Shown here one piece after another: positions 38,490 through 47,306 of a stretch of DNA of 64,000 nucleotides. The stretch spans positions 1-64,000 of the forward strand of contig CAKPHG010000007.1 of NCBI GenBank assembly GCA_934157035.1. Direction: 5' to 3'. The stretch's first letter is position 1, and each line of letters starts with the position of its first letter. Under the pieces are notes generated by a model that saw only the letters and a program-made list of their open reading frames with translations, was not told where the DNA came from and made no database searches. The translations under genes and the position numbers were made by a program. The stretch is from an uncultured Clostridia bacterium. Its GTDB lineage: Bacteria > Bacillota > Clostridia > TANB77 > CAG-508.

Positions 38490-39647
38490 ATGGCAACAAA
38501 AAGAGATTACTATGAAGTATTAGGTGTAAATAAAAATGCCACAGATGAAGAATTAAAAAAAGCATATAGAAAACTTGCTAAAAAATATCATCCAGATGCC
38601 AATCCAGACAATAAAAAAGAAGCTGAAGAAAAATTTAAAGAAGTAAATGAAGCATACGAAAACTTATCAGATCCTCAAAAAAGAAGAATGTATGATCAAT
38701 TTGGCTTTGATGGACCACAAGGATTTGGCGGAGGTACTGGAGCAGGAGGACCTTTCGGAGGAGGATATTATTCATATACTTCTTCAGGTTTTGACGACTT
38801 TGGAGATTTAGGAGATATATTTTCATCATTCTTTGGAGGAGGTTTTGGAGGAAGAAGTTCTAGAACAAACCGTGGACCAAGCAAAGGAGCAGATTTAAAA
38901 GCAAGTATAGATATTACTTTTGAAGAAGCTTTTTCAGGAGTAGAAAAAGAAATACTATTAAATAGAAACGAAACATGTTCTACATGTCATGGAAGTGGTG
39001 CAAAACCTGGAACTCATGCAGAAACTTGTAGTATGTGTCATGGAACAGGTACAATAACACAAGTACAAAATACAATTTTAGGTCAAATGCAAACACAAAG
39101 ACCATGTACAAATTGTCATGGAACAGGTACTGTAATAAAAGAACCATGTGAAAATTGTAAAGGTAAAGGAACAGTAAGAAAACAGGCTAGAATAAAAATA
39201 AAAATTCCAGCAGGAATAGATGACAACCAAACAATAGTATTAAGAAATGAGGGAGAACCTGGTGAAAAAGGTGGAGCAAAAGGTGATTTATACATAGTAG
39301 TACGTTTGAAAAAACATAGTATCTTCACAAGACAAGGAGATAAAGTACTATGTGATGTGCCAATTACTTTCACACAGGCTACACTAGGAGCAGACCTTCA
39401 AATTCCTATGGTAGATGGAACAAAAGAAACATATAGAATACCAGAAGGAACACAAACAGGAACAAAATTTGTTATAAGAAATAAAGGATTTAAATCAGTA
39501 AATGGAAATTATCAAGGTGATTTCGTATTTACGGTACAAGTACAAGTTCCAAAACGTTTAAGTAAGGAACAAAGAGACATATTGATGGAACTTGCAAAAA
39601 CAATGAACGAACAGCCACCAATAAAGAAAAAGGGAATATTTGGATAA
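38490..39647 (+). CDS. dnaJ: Chaperone DnaJ (Hsp40)
   Basis: DnaJ stimulates DnaK ATPase and delivers substrates. The J domain has YHPDANPD with HPD; a Gly/Phe-rich linker follows ([15 protein letters not shown]). The zinc domain has four repeats: [24 protein letters not shown] and CENCKGKG. The length of 385 is normal. AGGAGGAAAAG precedes the ATG. Confidence 0.98.
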   Translation: MATKRDYYEVLGVNKNATDEELKKAYRKLAKKYHPDANPDNKKEAEEKFKEVNEAYENLSDPQKRRMYDQFGFDGPQGFGGGTGAGGPFGGGYYSYTSSGFDDFGDLGDIFSSFFGGGFGGRSSRTNRGPSKGADLKASIDITFEEAFSGVEKEILLNRNETCSTCHGSGAKPGTHAETCSMCHGTGTITQVQNTILGQMQTQRPCTNCHGTGTVIKEPCENCKGKGTVRKQARIKIKIPAGIDDNQTIVLRNEGEPGEKGGAKGDLYIVVRLKKHSIFTRQGDKVLCDVPITFTQATLGADLQIPMVDGTKETYRIPEGTQTGTKFVIRNKGFKSVNGNYQGDFVFTVQVQVPKRLSKEQRDILMELAKTMNEQPPIKKKGIFG

Positions 39648-39716
39648 CGGACATTTGGGAACGGGTAACTTTTGCCCTTTATATAAAATTTGAAATTAAA
39701 CAATAGTTAAAATAAA

Positions 39717-39765
39717 ACATATCAATTTTAAAAAAAGCATTATTAAAATTGATATGTTTTTATTT
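39717..39765 (+). terminator. Terminator after dnaJ
   Basis: ACATATCAATTTTA and TAAAATTGATATGT form a 14-bp stem followed by TTTTTATTTT. It closes the hrcA-dnaJ operon. Confidence 0.88.
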
Positions 39766-39831
39766 TATATAATATCAAAACTATATAAAGAAAAAATGCC
39801 TCGTTCTAAATACATGTTATAAAATTGGTGG

Positions 39832-39859
39832 TTGCATTAATGAAAAAATATGATATAAT
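39832..39859 (+). promoter_or_regulatory. Promoter before rsmE
   Basis: TTGCAT at 39832-39837 and TATAAT at 39854-39859 with a 16-base spacer; the start codon is 28 bases further. Confidence 0.65.
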
Positions 39860-39886
39860 TTAAAAAAAATAATAAGGAAGAGAAAG

Positions 39887-40630
39887 ATGCAAAAGTTTTT
39901 TGTGGACGAAAATCAAATAAAAGATGATAAAGTAGAAATAACAGGTGATAATGTAAATCATATAGCAAATGTACTTCGTATGCAAAAGGGAGAACAGTTT
40001 TTAATCGGAAATAATAGTACTTTGGAAACTTTTCTAACAGAAATTTTAAATATAGAAAAGGACAGAGTAATTGTTAATATAATAGAAAAACTAGAATTAC
40101 AAACAGAATCAAATGTAGAAATAGATTTATATCAAGGATTGCCAAAAGCAGATAAAATGGAGCTAATTATTCAAAAAACTACAGAGATAGGAGTTAGTAA
40201 GATTATACCTGTTGAAATGGCAAGATGCATTGTTAAATTAGATGAAAAAGATGCAAAAAAGAAAATTGAAAGATGGCAAAAAGTTGCTGAGGGTGCAGCA
40301 AAGCAAAGTAAAAGAGATAAAATACCTAAAATAGAAGAAAAAATTAAATTAAAAGATATACAAAGCAAAATTGATGAATACGATATATTTTTAATAGCTT
40401 ATGAAGAAGAAATAGAAAATAGTTTGAAAAGACAATTAAAAATGCTAAATAAAAAAGAAAAATATAAAATAGGAGTTCTAGTAGGACCAGAGGGTGGAAT
40501 CGCTAAAGAAGAAATAGAAATGTTAAAAGGAGAGAATGTAAAGCTTGTTACATTAGGAAAAAGAATATTAAGAACAGAAACTGCACCTATAGTTATAACA
40601 AGTAATATAATTTATGAATTAGAAGACTAG
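39887..40630 (+). CDS. rsmE: 16S rRNA m3U1498 methyltransferase RsmE
   Basis: RsmE is a SPOUT methyltransferase that modifies U1498 of 16S rRNA. QKFFVDENQI opens it; the knot region shows LVGPEGGIAKEEIEMLKGE and LGKRILRTETAPIVITSNIIYELE. The 247-residue length is usual. It often follows dnaJ-prmA; prmA is missing here. Confidence 0.93.
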   Translation: MQKFFVDENQIKDDKVEITGDNVNHIANVLRMQKGEQFLIGNNSTLETFLTEILNIEKDRVIVNIIEKLELQTESNVEIDLYQGLPKADKMELIIQKTTEIGVSKIIPVEMARCIVKLDEKDAKKKIERWQKVAEGAAKQSKRDKIPKIEEKIKLKDIQSKIDEYDIFLIAYEEEIENSLKRQLKMLNKKEKYKIGVLVGPEGGIAKEEIEMLKGENVKLVTLGKRILRTETAPIVITSNIIYELED

Positions 40631-40703
40631 AAGTATGTGAATTATATGGTTTATAGGCATATCCAATAAAAACCTAAATATTATGTGTTACAAGGAAATA
40701 AAT

Positions 40704-41603
40704 ATGGAAGATAATAAAGAAGAAGTAAAAGAAGTAAAAAGACGTGGCAGACCAAGAAAGAATACAACGGAAGAAAATATAAAAAAAGAAAGTGTAAAAG
40801 AGGAAAATAAAGAAAAAAATATAAAAGAAAATAAGACAACAAAAACAACGAGAAAAACAAAAAGAGAGATAGCAGAAAAAGAATTAGAAGAAATGATGGA
40901 AGAATTAAATGATGGAGCAAAAAAAGTAAAAAAGGTAAAACAAAAAACAACATCAAAAATAGAAAAAAAACCAAGAACAAAAAAAGCAACTTCAAAAATA
41001 GAAGAAAAACCACAAACGAATAAAACGACATCAAAAAATAAAAAAGAAACAAAGCAAAATAATAAAAGCACTGAAAAACAAAAAAAGTTAGTAGTAAAAG
41101 ACAAATCTGAAGAAACTACAATAAATGAAAAAGAATTAGAGGAAATAGAACAAGAAATAAAAAATCAAACTAATATTTCTGAAGATAGAAAAAAGAAGAT
41201 AATAAAAACAATATTTCAAAATATTGTTATAGCAATAGCAATTATATTTTATTTTATATTCATAAACCTAGGATATTGCAATATAAATGAAACAAAATAT
41301 TTAGTAGATTTAAAAGTATTTAGTGTAATATCAATAGGAATAACAATACTTTTATTTGAAAAGGCATACAAAAAAGATAGTGGATATATTACCATTTATG
41401 GAATAGAAATATTAATTCTTTCAATACTAACTTTACTTACAAGCTATTTCTATGTGGCTCATAACAATAAATTTCCGTACATTATGAATTGTATAGCAAT
41501 ATTATATGGAGTCTATTATGTTGGAAAATCAATTGTAATTTATGTCAAAATGAAAAAGAGTGCACTTAAAAAAACAAGTGATATTCGTAAGATAGCAAAA
41601 TAG
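40704..41603 (+). CDS. AT-hook-like protein with four C-terminal membrane segments, 299 aa
   Basis: No known family is recognised. The start at 40704 follows CAAGGAAATAA; a frame extension to 40683 lacks a site. Near residue 13 the motif KRRGRPRKN matches an AT-hook (core GRP flanked by basic residues). Residues about 20-165 are Lys/Glu/Thr-rich, low complexity, with repeated TTSKIE/EKPRTKK units. The C-terminal third has about four hydrophobic segments (IVIAIAIIFYFIFINLGY; VFSVISIGITILLF; ILILSILTLLTSYFYV; IMNCIAILYGVYYVG). A membrane-anchored nucleoid-binding protein is a possible reading, not proven. Confidence 0.72.
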   Translation: MEDNKEEVKEVKRRGRPRKNTTEENIKKESVKEENKEKNIKENKTTKTTRKTKREIAEKELEEMMEELNDGAKKVKKVKQKTTSKIEKKPRTKKATSKIEEKPQTNKTTSKNKKETKQNNKSTEKQKKLVVKDKSEETTINEKELEEIEQEIKNQTNISEDRKKKIIKTIFQNIVIAIAIIFYFIFINLGYCNINETKYLVDLKVFSVISIGITILLFEKAYKKDSGYITIYGIEILILSILTLLTSYFYVAHNNKFPYIMNCIAILYGVYYVGKSIVIYVKMKKSALKKTSDIRKIAK

Positions 41604-41623
41604 TAGGGTAAGGTGATAAAAAA

Positions 41624-42499
41624 ATGAAGAGTATGACAGGCTATGGTAGAGCTAAATTAGATAAAAATAATAGAATATATAAAATAGAAATAAAGTCAGT
41701 AAACCATAAATATAGTGATATAACAATAAAAATACCAAGATCTTTAAGTTATTTAGAAGATGATGTAAAAAAGCAAATAGCAAGTAATATTTCAAGAGGA
41801 AAAATAGACGTATTTGTTGGTTTTGAAAACTATAGTCAAGCAGATAAGCAAATAACTATAAATGAAGAATTAGCAAAACAATATATACAAAAGTTTAAAA
41901 AACTTGCAGAAGAAAATGAATTGTCTTCAAATATAAGTATTACAGAAATTACAAAATTGCCAGATGTAGTAACATTAAAAGAAACAGATGATGATGAAGA
42001 AATAATAAAAGACGAATTATTAGAATGTACAAAAGAAGCAATAAACAATTTTATAGAAATGAGATTACAAGAAGGAAACAAAATCAAAGAAGACTTAAAG
42101 AAAAGAATTGATAAAGTTGAAACAATGGTAAATAAAATTTCAGGTTATTCTACTGGACTTATAGAAGAATATGTAGTAAAATTAGAAGAGAGAGTAAAAG
42201 AACTTCTAAAAACAGATATAGTAGATAAATCTAGATTAGCAATGGAAGTAGTTTTATACGCAGATAAATGTTCTGTAGAAGAAGAATTGACAAGATTAAA
42301 AAGCCATATAGTACAATTTAATAACTTTTTAGAGGTAGCAGAACCAATAGGAAAGAAAATGGACTTTTTACTTCAAGAAATGAATAGAGAAACAAACACG
42401 ATAGGTTCTAAATCTGGAAGTTTAGAAATAACTAATTTGGTAGTAAATATAAAGACTGAATTAGAAGATATTAGAGAACAAATACAAAATATAGAATAA
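41624..42499 (+). CDS. yicC: YicC/YloC family endoribonuclease
   Basis: YicC-type proteins are endoribonucleases implicated in small-RNA turnover. [11 protein letters not shown] at the start, [24 protein letters not shown] and [21 protein letters not shown] at the end are diagnostic. It has 291 residues and precedes remA, as in B. subtilis (yloC-remA). Confidence 0.94.
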   Translation: MKSMTGYGRAKLDKNNRIYKIEIKSVNHKYSDITIKIPRSLSYLEDDVKKQIASNISRGKIDVFVGFENYSQADKQITINEELAKQYIQKFKKLAEENELSSNISITEITKLPDVVTLKETDDDEEIIKDELLECTKEAINNFIEMRLQEGNKIKEDLKKRIDKVETMVNKISGYSTGLIEEYVVKLEERVKELLKTDIVDKSRLAMEVVLYADKCSVEEELTRLKSHIVQFNNFLEVAEPIGKKMDFLLQEMNRETNTIGSKSGSLEITNLVVNIKTELEDIREQIQNIE

Positions 42500-42513
42500 A
42501 GGAGAGTTTGTGT

Positions 42514-42768
42514 ATGCAATTAGTAAATATAGGTTTTGGAAACATAGTATCAGCAAACAGAATAATAGCAATAGTAAGTCCAGAATCTGCACCAATAAAA
42601 AGAATGGTGCAAGAAGCAAAAGAGGCTGGAAATGCAGTAGATGCAACATGCGGAAGAAGAACAAGAGCTGTATTAATAATGGATTCAGGACATATAATAA
42701 TGTCGGCAGTACAACCAGAAACAGTAGCTGCAAGATTAGACAAAGAAGATTTTGAAAATAATAATTAA
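42514..42768 (+). CDS. remA: Extracellular matrix regulator RemA
   Basis: RemA is a DNA-binding activator of matrix and osmoprotection genes in Bacillus; the family (DUF370) is widespread in Clostridia. AAAGGAGAGTTTGT sets ATG 42514 (84 residues). [26 protein letters not shown] and [33 protein letters not shown] are diagnostic. Confidence 0.94.
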   Translation: MQLVNIGFGNIVSANRIIAIVSPESAPIKRMVQEAKEAGNAVDATCGRRTRAVLIMDSGHIIMSAVQPETVAARLDKEDFENNN

Positions 42769-42783
42769 AGGAGGAATAAAATT

Positions 42784-42978
42784 ATGATGGTAAAACCAAC
42801 AACAGCAGAATTAGTAAAAAAAATAGGAGACAATAAATTTAGATTAGTTATAGCAACAGCTAAAAGAGCTAGACAAATAGCAAATGGAGATAAAAAATTA
42901 ACACAAGTAGATGAAGAAGCACCAGTAACAATAGCAGCAAATGAAATAGGAGAAGGAAAAGTAACAATAGAAGAATAA
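42784..42978 (+). CDS. rpoZ: RNA polymerase omega subunit
   Basis: Omega assists folding of beta-prime. The 64-residue product has KIGDNKFRLVIATAKRARQIANGD and an acidic tail, typical of RpoZ. AAAGGAGGAATAAAATT precedes ATG 42784; the second ATG three bases on is an alternative. The order here is remA-rpoZ-gmk instead of remA-gmk-rpoZ. Confidence 0.9.
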   Translation: MMVKPTTAELVKKIGDNKFRLVIATAKRARQIANGDKKLTQVDEEAPVTIAANEIGEGKVTIEE

Positions 42979-43044
42979 TATTATAATGCAAGGCATGTTT
43001 TTTGTACATGCCTTAAAAATTTTTATAAAAGAAAAGAGGAAAAA

Positions 43045-43620
43045 ATGTTAGTATTATTATCAGGGGTATCTGGAGCAGGAAAAGATACAATAAAAAAAGA
43101 ATTAATAAAAAGAATGGAAAATGTAGTATCACTTCCATCATATACAAGTAGAAAAATGAGAGAAGGAGATGTAGCAGGAGAAACATATAATTTTGTAACA
43201 ACAGAAGAATTTGAAAACATGATAAAAAATAATGAATTATATGAATATAATGTTCACCATGAACATTATTATGGAACATCAAGAAAACTAATGAATGAAA
43301 AGATAGCAAGTGGAAAAATAATAGTAAAAGATATAGATGTAAATGGAGTAGAAAATTTAATAAATATATTAAAACAAGATACAAAAGTAGTAACTATATT
43401 TTTAAGAGTTCCAAAAGAAATTTTAGTAAAAAGGCTAGAAAATAGAATAGATAAACCAGACTTAAAAGAAATAACATTAAGATTAAATAGATTTGATTAT
43501 GAAGAATCTAGAATTGGTATGTATGATTATGTTATAAAAAACAATAATCTAGAAAAGAGCGTACAAATAATTCAGTCTATTATTGAAAATGAATATAAAT
43601 TAAAAGAAACAGAATTTTAA
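43045..43620 (+). CDS. gmk: Guanylate kinase
   Basis: Gmk phosphorylates GMP to GDP. The P-loop is SGVSGAGKDT (Asp replacing the more usual Gly after Lys), and SYTSRKMREGDVAGETYNFVT is the GMP-binding region. YGTSRKLMNEKIASGKIIVKDIDVNG follows. It has 191 residues, slightly shorter than average. AAGAGGAAAAA precedes the start. Confidence 0.88.
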   Translation: MLVLLSGVSGAGKDTIKKELIKRMENVVSLPSYTSRKMREGDVAGETYNFVTTEEFENMIKNNELYEYNVHHEHYYGTSRKLMNEKIASGKIIVKDIDVNGVENLINILKQDTKVVTIFLRVPKEILVKRLENRIDKPDLKEITLRLNRFDYEESRIGMYDYVIKNNNLEKSVQIIQSIIENEYKLKETEF

Positions 43621-43630
43621 ACAAAAAGCA

Positions 43631-43664
43631 ATAGGAAGAAACCATTTGGTTTCTTCCTATTTTC
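43631..43664. terminator. Bidirectional terminator gmk / small minus-strand gene
   Basis: ATAGGAAGAAACC and GGTTTCTTCCTAT form a 13-bp stem with AATT-type loop (ATTT). T-rich sequence lies on both outward sides. Confidence 0.85.
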
Positions 43665-43672
43665 AGGAAATC

Positions 43673-43879
43673 TTAAAACGAAGTAAACACTACTTTCATT
43701 TCAGGTTTAAGAAAAACGTTTCTTGGCGGCTGACCTACAGATCCTCTTATATAACTGGCTATTTTTTCCTCGGTATCATAATGCTCAAAAGCATATTTGA
43801 TATTTGCGTAAATAGAATCACTTTTAATAAAGTTTATTCCATTAACCCGAACGTTTCCTTTTGCTGTCTTAACTATCAT
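43673..43879 (-). CDS. Unrecognised 68-aa protein
   Basis: No family is recognised. AGGAGG lies 8 bases before the ATG and a promoter lies upstream, so the gene is credible. The sequence begins MIVKTAKGNVRVNGINF, with KYAFEHYDTEEKIASYIRG and a C-terminal NVFLKPEMKVVFTSF; it looks like a small alpha/beta domain. It shares a bidirectional terminator with gmk. Codons are more mixed than in flanking core genes. Confidence 0.7.
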   Translation of the reverse strand: MIVKTAKGNVRVNGINFIKSDSIYANIKYAFEHYDTEEKIASYIRGSVGQPPRNVFLKPEMKVVFTSF

Positions 43880-43922
43880 AATGAAATCCTCCTAAAATAT
43901 AATATTATGTTACTATACTTAT

Positions 43923-43951
43923 ATAATACCATATTTTTACAAAAAAATCAA
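43923..43951 (-). promoter_or_regulatory. Promoter of the 68-aa gene
   Basis: On the minus strand TTGATT (43951-43946), a 17-base spacer and TATTAT (43928-43923), about 45 bases before the start. Confidence 0.65.
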
Positions 43952-43958
43952 TAACTAA

Positions 43959-43987
43959 TTGACATAAAATTAAAAATGGTATATAAT
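43959..43987 (+). promoter_or_regulatory. Consensus promoter of the 70-aa gene
   Basis: TTGACA and TATAAT with a 17-base spacer, all consensus. It is back to back with the minus-strand promoter at 43923-43951; the -35 boxes are only 7 bases apart. Confidence 0.85.
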
Positions 43988-44009
43988 ATAACTGTAATAT
44001 AAATAAATT

Positions 44010-44035
44010 GAAGTCTAAAAGAATTGTTAGACTTC
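44010..44035 (+). promoter_or_regulatory. Leader hairpin of the 70-aa gene
   Basis: GAAGTCTAA and TTAGACTTC form a 9-bp stem at the 5' end of the predicted mRNA, about 15 bases before the ribosome site. It likely stabilises the message. Confidence 0.55.
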
Positions 44036-44060
44036 ACCCTTTAAAAGGAGGAGAAAAGAA

Positions 44061-44273
44061 ATGAGAATGCTGGACATGGATTTGGAAGACTTGAAAGAGT
44101 TGGCTAAAGTAACCGAAGATGAAGCATTGGAGTTTCTAAATGCAGGTGTACCTGTGGTATGCCGGATTAGACAGAGGGAATTTATAGAGCTCAAAAGTAA
44201 ATCTGAACTTGAGCAGTGCAAGAATTTAAAATCTAACAAGATTTATGATATGGTAGACTTATACATAGAGTAA
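44061..44273 (+). CDS. Unrecognised 70-aa acidic protein
   Basis: No family is recognised. AAAGGAGGAGAAAAGAA is an excellent ribosome site. The protein begins MRMLDMDLEDLKELAK, contains VTEDEALEFLNAGVPVVCRI, and ends KIYDMVDLYIE. It has a consensus promoter, a leader hairpin and a terminator, so it is probably a highly expressed single-gene unit. It uses TTG and CTG Leu codons, unlike neighbouring core genes that use TTA. Confidence 0.75.
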   Translation: MRMLDMDLEDLKELAKVTEDEALEFLNAGVPVVCRIRQREFIELKSKSELEQCKNLKSNKIYDMVDLYIE

Positions 44274-44343
44274 ATCTTAACTTAAAAACTAAATACTGAA
44301 ATGAGGGATTTAATGAAGAATTCTACGAAATTCTCTTCGGGGT

Positions 44344-44381
44344 AAAAACCAGTTTTATGAAAATAAAACTGGTTTTTCTTG
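44344..44381 (+). terminator. Terminator before priA
   Basis: AAAACCAGTTTTAT and ATAAAACTGGTTTT form a 14-bp stem followed by TTTCTTGTTTT. The stretch 44274-44343 upstream contains a smaller GAAGAATTC/GAAATTCTCTTC hairpin of unknown role. Confidence 0.88.
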
Positions 44382-44439
44382 TTTTAAATAAAAAAATTTG
44401 ATATACTAATTTAGAATAAAAAAGAAAGGGGAAAATTAC

Positions 44440-46680
44440 ATGATTGCAGAAGTTATACTAAATGAAAATGCTAAAGATTTAGATAGAATATTTGACTATA
44501 ATGTACCAAATGATTTAGTACAAAAAGCAAAAATGGGTAGTCGTGTTATAGTACCTTTTGGAAATAGAAAAACAATTCAAGAAGGCTTTATAATAGGCTT
44601 TAAAGAAAAATCAGAATATAAATTAAAAGATATATTAAAATTAGAAGAAAATCCATTTTTAGATGAAAAAAAAATAAAATTTGCAAAATGGATTGGAATA
44701 AAATATTTTGCAAATTTATCAGAGTGTTTAAAATTAATGTTGCCACCAGGAACAAGGGCCAAGAATATAGAAAACAGAGTAAAAGAAAAAACAGAAAATT
44801 TTGTATATTTAAAAAAACAAAAAGAAGAAATTCAAGATGATATTATTAATAAAAAAATAAAGTCAGAAAAACAAAGAAGAATACTTGAATTTTTACTAAA
44901 AAATGATGAGGTATTAATTTCTGACTTAGAGGCTTTTACAGATACATCAAGAGCTATAATAAAAACATTAGAGAAAAATAACTATATACAAATTTGTGAA
45001 AAACAAGTGGAAAGAAATCCACTTATACATAAAATGCTTGAAAAATCACAAAAACTTGAGTTCACAAAAGAACAAGAAGAGTCATATAAGAAAATAGAAA
45101 CAGCAATAAATAGTAATAAAAATATAGAATTTTTATTATTTGGAGTAACTGGTTCAGGAAAAACAGAAATATACTTACAAGCAATAGAAAAGGTTATAAA
45201 AACTGGAAAAACAAGTATTATGCTAGTGCCAGAAATATCTCTTACACCACAAATGGTAGATAGATTTGTATCAAGATTTGGACAAGAAAAAATAGCAGTA
45301 ATTCATAGTAAATTATCAATAGGTGAGCGATATGATGCATGGAATAGAATTGCAAAAAATGAGGTAAATATAGTAATTGGTGCACGATCTGCAATATTTG
45401 CACCTATAAAAAATGTAGGAATAGTAATAATAGACGAAGAACATGATACATCATATCAATCAGAAGGCTCTCCAAGATATGATGCAAAAGACATAGCAAG
45501 ATATATAGCAAAAGAAAATTCTTGTCCTTTAGTACTAGGTAGTGCAACTCCAAGTTTAGAAAGCTATAAAAAAGCAAAAGAAGGAAAAATAGAATTATTA
45601 GAACTGAAAAAAAGAGCAAATAACTCACTTTTACCAAACATAGAAATAGTAGACTTAAGAGAAGAATTAGCAAATGGAAATAGAAGTATGATAAGTGAAA
45701 AACTTAAAGAAGAAATACAAAAAAATATTGAAAATAAAGAACAAACAATATTATTTTTGAATAGAAGAGGCTATTCTACATTTGTAATGTGTAGAGATTG
45801 TGGATATACTATAAAATGTAAAAATTGTAATATAACAATGACATATCATTTAAAGGAAGATAAGTTAAAATGTCATTATTGTGGACATGAGGAAAAAAGA
45901 GTAAACTTATGTCCAGAATGTGGAAGTACTAATATTAGATATTTTGGAACAGGAACTCAAAAACTAGAACAAGAAATTAATAAAATATTTCCAAATGTAT
46001 CTACAATTCGTATGGATATAGATACTGTAAGCAAGAAAAATTCACATGAAGAAATATTAAATAAGTTTAAAAATGAAAATATAAATATTTTAATAGGAAC
46101 ACAGATGGTAGTGAAGGGACATCATTTTCCAAATGTAACACTTGTAGGAGTAATTGCAGCAGATAGTTCTTTAAATATAGAAGATTTTAGAGCAAATGAA
46201 AGGACGTTCCAAATACTGACCCAAGTAGCAGGAAGGGCAGGAAGAGAAAAAAAAGAAGGAAGAGTGTTAATTCAAACATACAATCCAGATAGCTTAGCAA
46301 TAGAATATGCAAAAATGCAAGATTACAAATCTTTTTACGAAAGTGAAATACAAATAAGAAAACAGTTGAAATATCCACCATTTTGCGATATAATAGTATT
46401 TGAATTTAGTGGAGAAAATGAGCAAAATACAATAAATCAGGCTAAAAAAATACATAAATATTTAAAAGAAAAGATAATAAATGAAAGAATTGGAGTAATA
46501 TTATATAGCCCAGTACCTGCACCAATAAATAAAATAAAAAACAAGTACAGGTATAGAATGATAATAAAATGTTTATACAATAATGAAATAAATAAACTTT
46601 TACAAGAAACAATACAAAATAATGAATTAAAAAAAGATGTGAGGCAAATAATACAAATAAACCCCAATAATATGATGTAA
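44440..46680 (+). CDS. priA: Primosomal replication helicase PriA
   Basis: PriA restarts stalled replication forks. Walker A is FGVTGSGKTEIYLQ, Walker B IIDEEHDTSYQ, motif III-like LGSATPSLES. The zinc region has CRDCGY, CKNC, CHYCGH and CPECGS (eight Cys). QVAGRAGREKKEGRVLIQT is near motif VI. At 746 residues it is typical of Bacillota. AAAGGGGAAAATTAC precedes the ATG. Confidence 0.97.
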   Translation: MIAEVILNENAKDLDRIFDYNVPNDLVQKAKMGSRVIVPFGNRKTIQEGFIIGFKEKSEYKLKDILKLEENPFLDEKKIKFAKWIGIKYFANLSECLKLMLPPGTRAKNIENRVKEKTENFVYLKKQKEEIQDDIINKKIKSEKQRRILEFLLKNDEVLISDLEAFTDTSRAIIKTLEKNNYIQICEKQVERNPLIHKMLEKSQKLEFTKEQEESYKKIETAINSNKNIEFLLFGVTGSGKTEIYLQAIEKVIKTGKTSIMLVPEISLTPQMVDRFVSRFGQEKIAVIHSKLSIGERYDAWNRIAKNEVNIVIGARSAIFAPIKNVGIVIIDEEHDTSYQSEGSPRYDAKDIARYIAKENSCPLVLGSATPSLESYKKAKEGKIELLELKKRANNSLLPNIEIVDLREELANGNRSMISEKLKEEIQKNIENKEQTILFLNRRGYSTFVMCRDCGYTIKCKNCNITMTYHLKEDKLKCHYCGHEEKRVNLCPECGSTNIRYFGTGTQKLEQEINKIFPNVSTIRMDIDTVSKKNSHEEILNKFKNENINILIGTQMVVKGHHFPNVTLVGVIAADSSLNIEDFRANERTFQILTQVAGRAGREKKEGRVLIQTYNPDSLAIEYAKMQDYKSFYESEIQIRKQLKYPPFCDIIVFEFSGENEQNTINQAKKIHKYLKEKIINERIGVILYSPVPAPINKIKNKYRYRMIIKCLYNNEINKLLQETIQNNELKKDVRQIIQINPNNMM

Positions 46681-46748
46681 AAACTAATATTAAAAAATGT
46701 GTAAACAAAATTACAGCATAAAAAATAATAAGAAAAGGAGGAACAAAA

Positions 46749-47231
46749 ATGGCAATAAGAACAATTAGATTAGAAGGAGACGAAATACTAAAAAAAGAAT
46801 CAAGACAAGTAGAAGTAATAGATGAAAGAATAAAAGAATTACTAGATGATATGGTAGAAACTATGCATAAATACAACGGAGTTGGTCTAGCGGCTGTACA
46901 AGTAGGAATTTTAAAAAGAGTAATAGTAATAGATTTATATGATGATAAAGGACCAATAAAACTTATAAATCCTGTTATTATAAAACAAAAAGGAGAACAA
47001 GAAGTAGAAGAAGGATGTTTAAGTTTTCCAAATAAATATGCCAAAATGATAAGACCAAAGGAAGTAACAGTAGAAGCATTAGATGAAAACGGGAAAAAAG
47101 TAAAAATACAAGCAAAAGATTTATTGGCTCAAGCATTATCACACGAAATAGATCACTTAAATGGAGTTGTATTTGTGGACAAAATGATACCAGGAACTTT
47201 AGAATATATAGAACCAAAAGAAGAAAAATAA
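46749..47231 (+). CDS. def: Peptide deformylase
   Basis: Def removes the N-formyl group from nascent chains. Motifs: GVGLAAVQVG, EGCLSFP with the metal Cys, and QALSHEIDHLNGVVF with HExxH (HEIDH). It has 160 residues (type 1). AAAAGGAGGAACAAAA precedes the ATG. The priA-def-fmt order is classical. Confidence 0.97.
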   Translation: MAIRTIRLEGDEILKKESRQVEVIDERIKELLDDMVETMHKYNGVGLAAVQVGILKRVIVIDLYDDKGPIKLINPVIIKQKGEQEVEEGCLSFPNKYAKMIRPKEVTVEALDENGKKVKIQAKDLLAQALSHEIDHLNGVVFVDKMIPGTLEYIEPKEEK

Positions 47232-47238
47232 AGTTTAA

Positions 47239-47291
47239 AAGGAGTGTCCTCTATGTTCCAATTTCGGAACGAAAAGGACCGTCCCTACTGT
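47239..47291 (+). repeat. Solo copy of the grpE-dnaK repeat arm (def-fmt spacer)
   Basis: AAGGAGTGTCC, TTCGGAACGAAAAGGACCG and TCCCTACTGTTCAAAG match the right arm at 36392-36454 with a few changes, and also share the flanking TTCAAAG. The inner stem is altered (TTCCAATTTCGGAA). It ends just before the AAAGGAGG site of fmt. Confidence 0.85.
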
Positions 47292-47306
47292 TCAAAGGAG
47301 GAAAAT

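Noticed and set aside
40681..41104. Minus-strand ORFs opposite the AT-hook-like gene
   Set aside because: They are Phe/Leu/Ser runs mirroring the Lys/Glu-rich linker on the plus strand.
43646..43954. A 102-codon plus-strand ORF starting in the gmk terminator
   Set aside because: It runs antisense through the 68-aa minus-strand gene, which has a proper ribosome site and promoter; the plus ORF starts inside a terminator stem without a site.
46442..47044. A 200-codon minus-strand ORF across the priA-def junction
   Set aside because: It spans two well-supported genes on the opposite strand and has low-complexity hydrophobic content typical of antisense frames.
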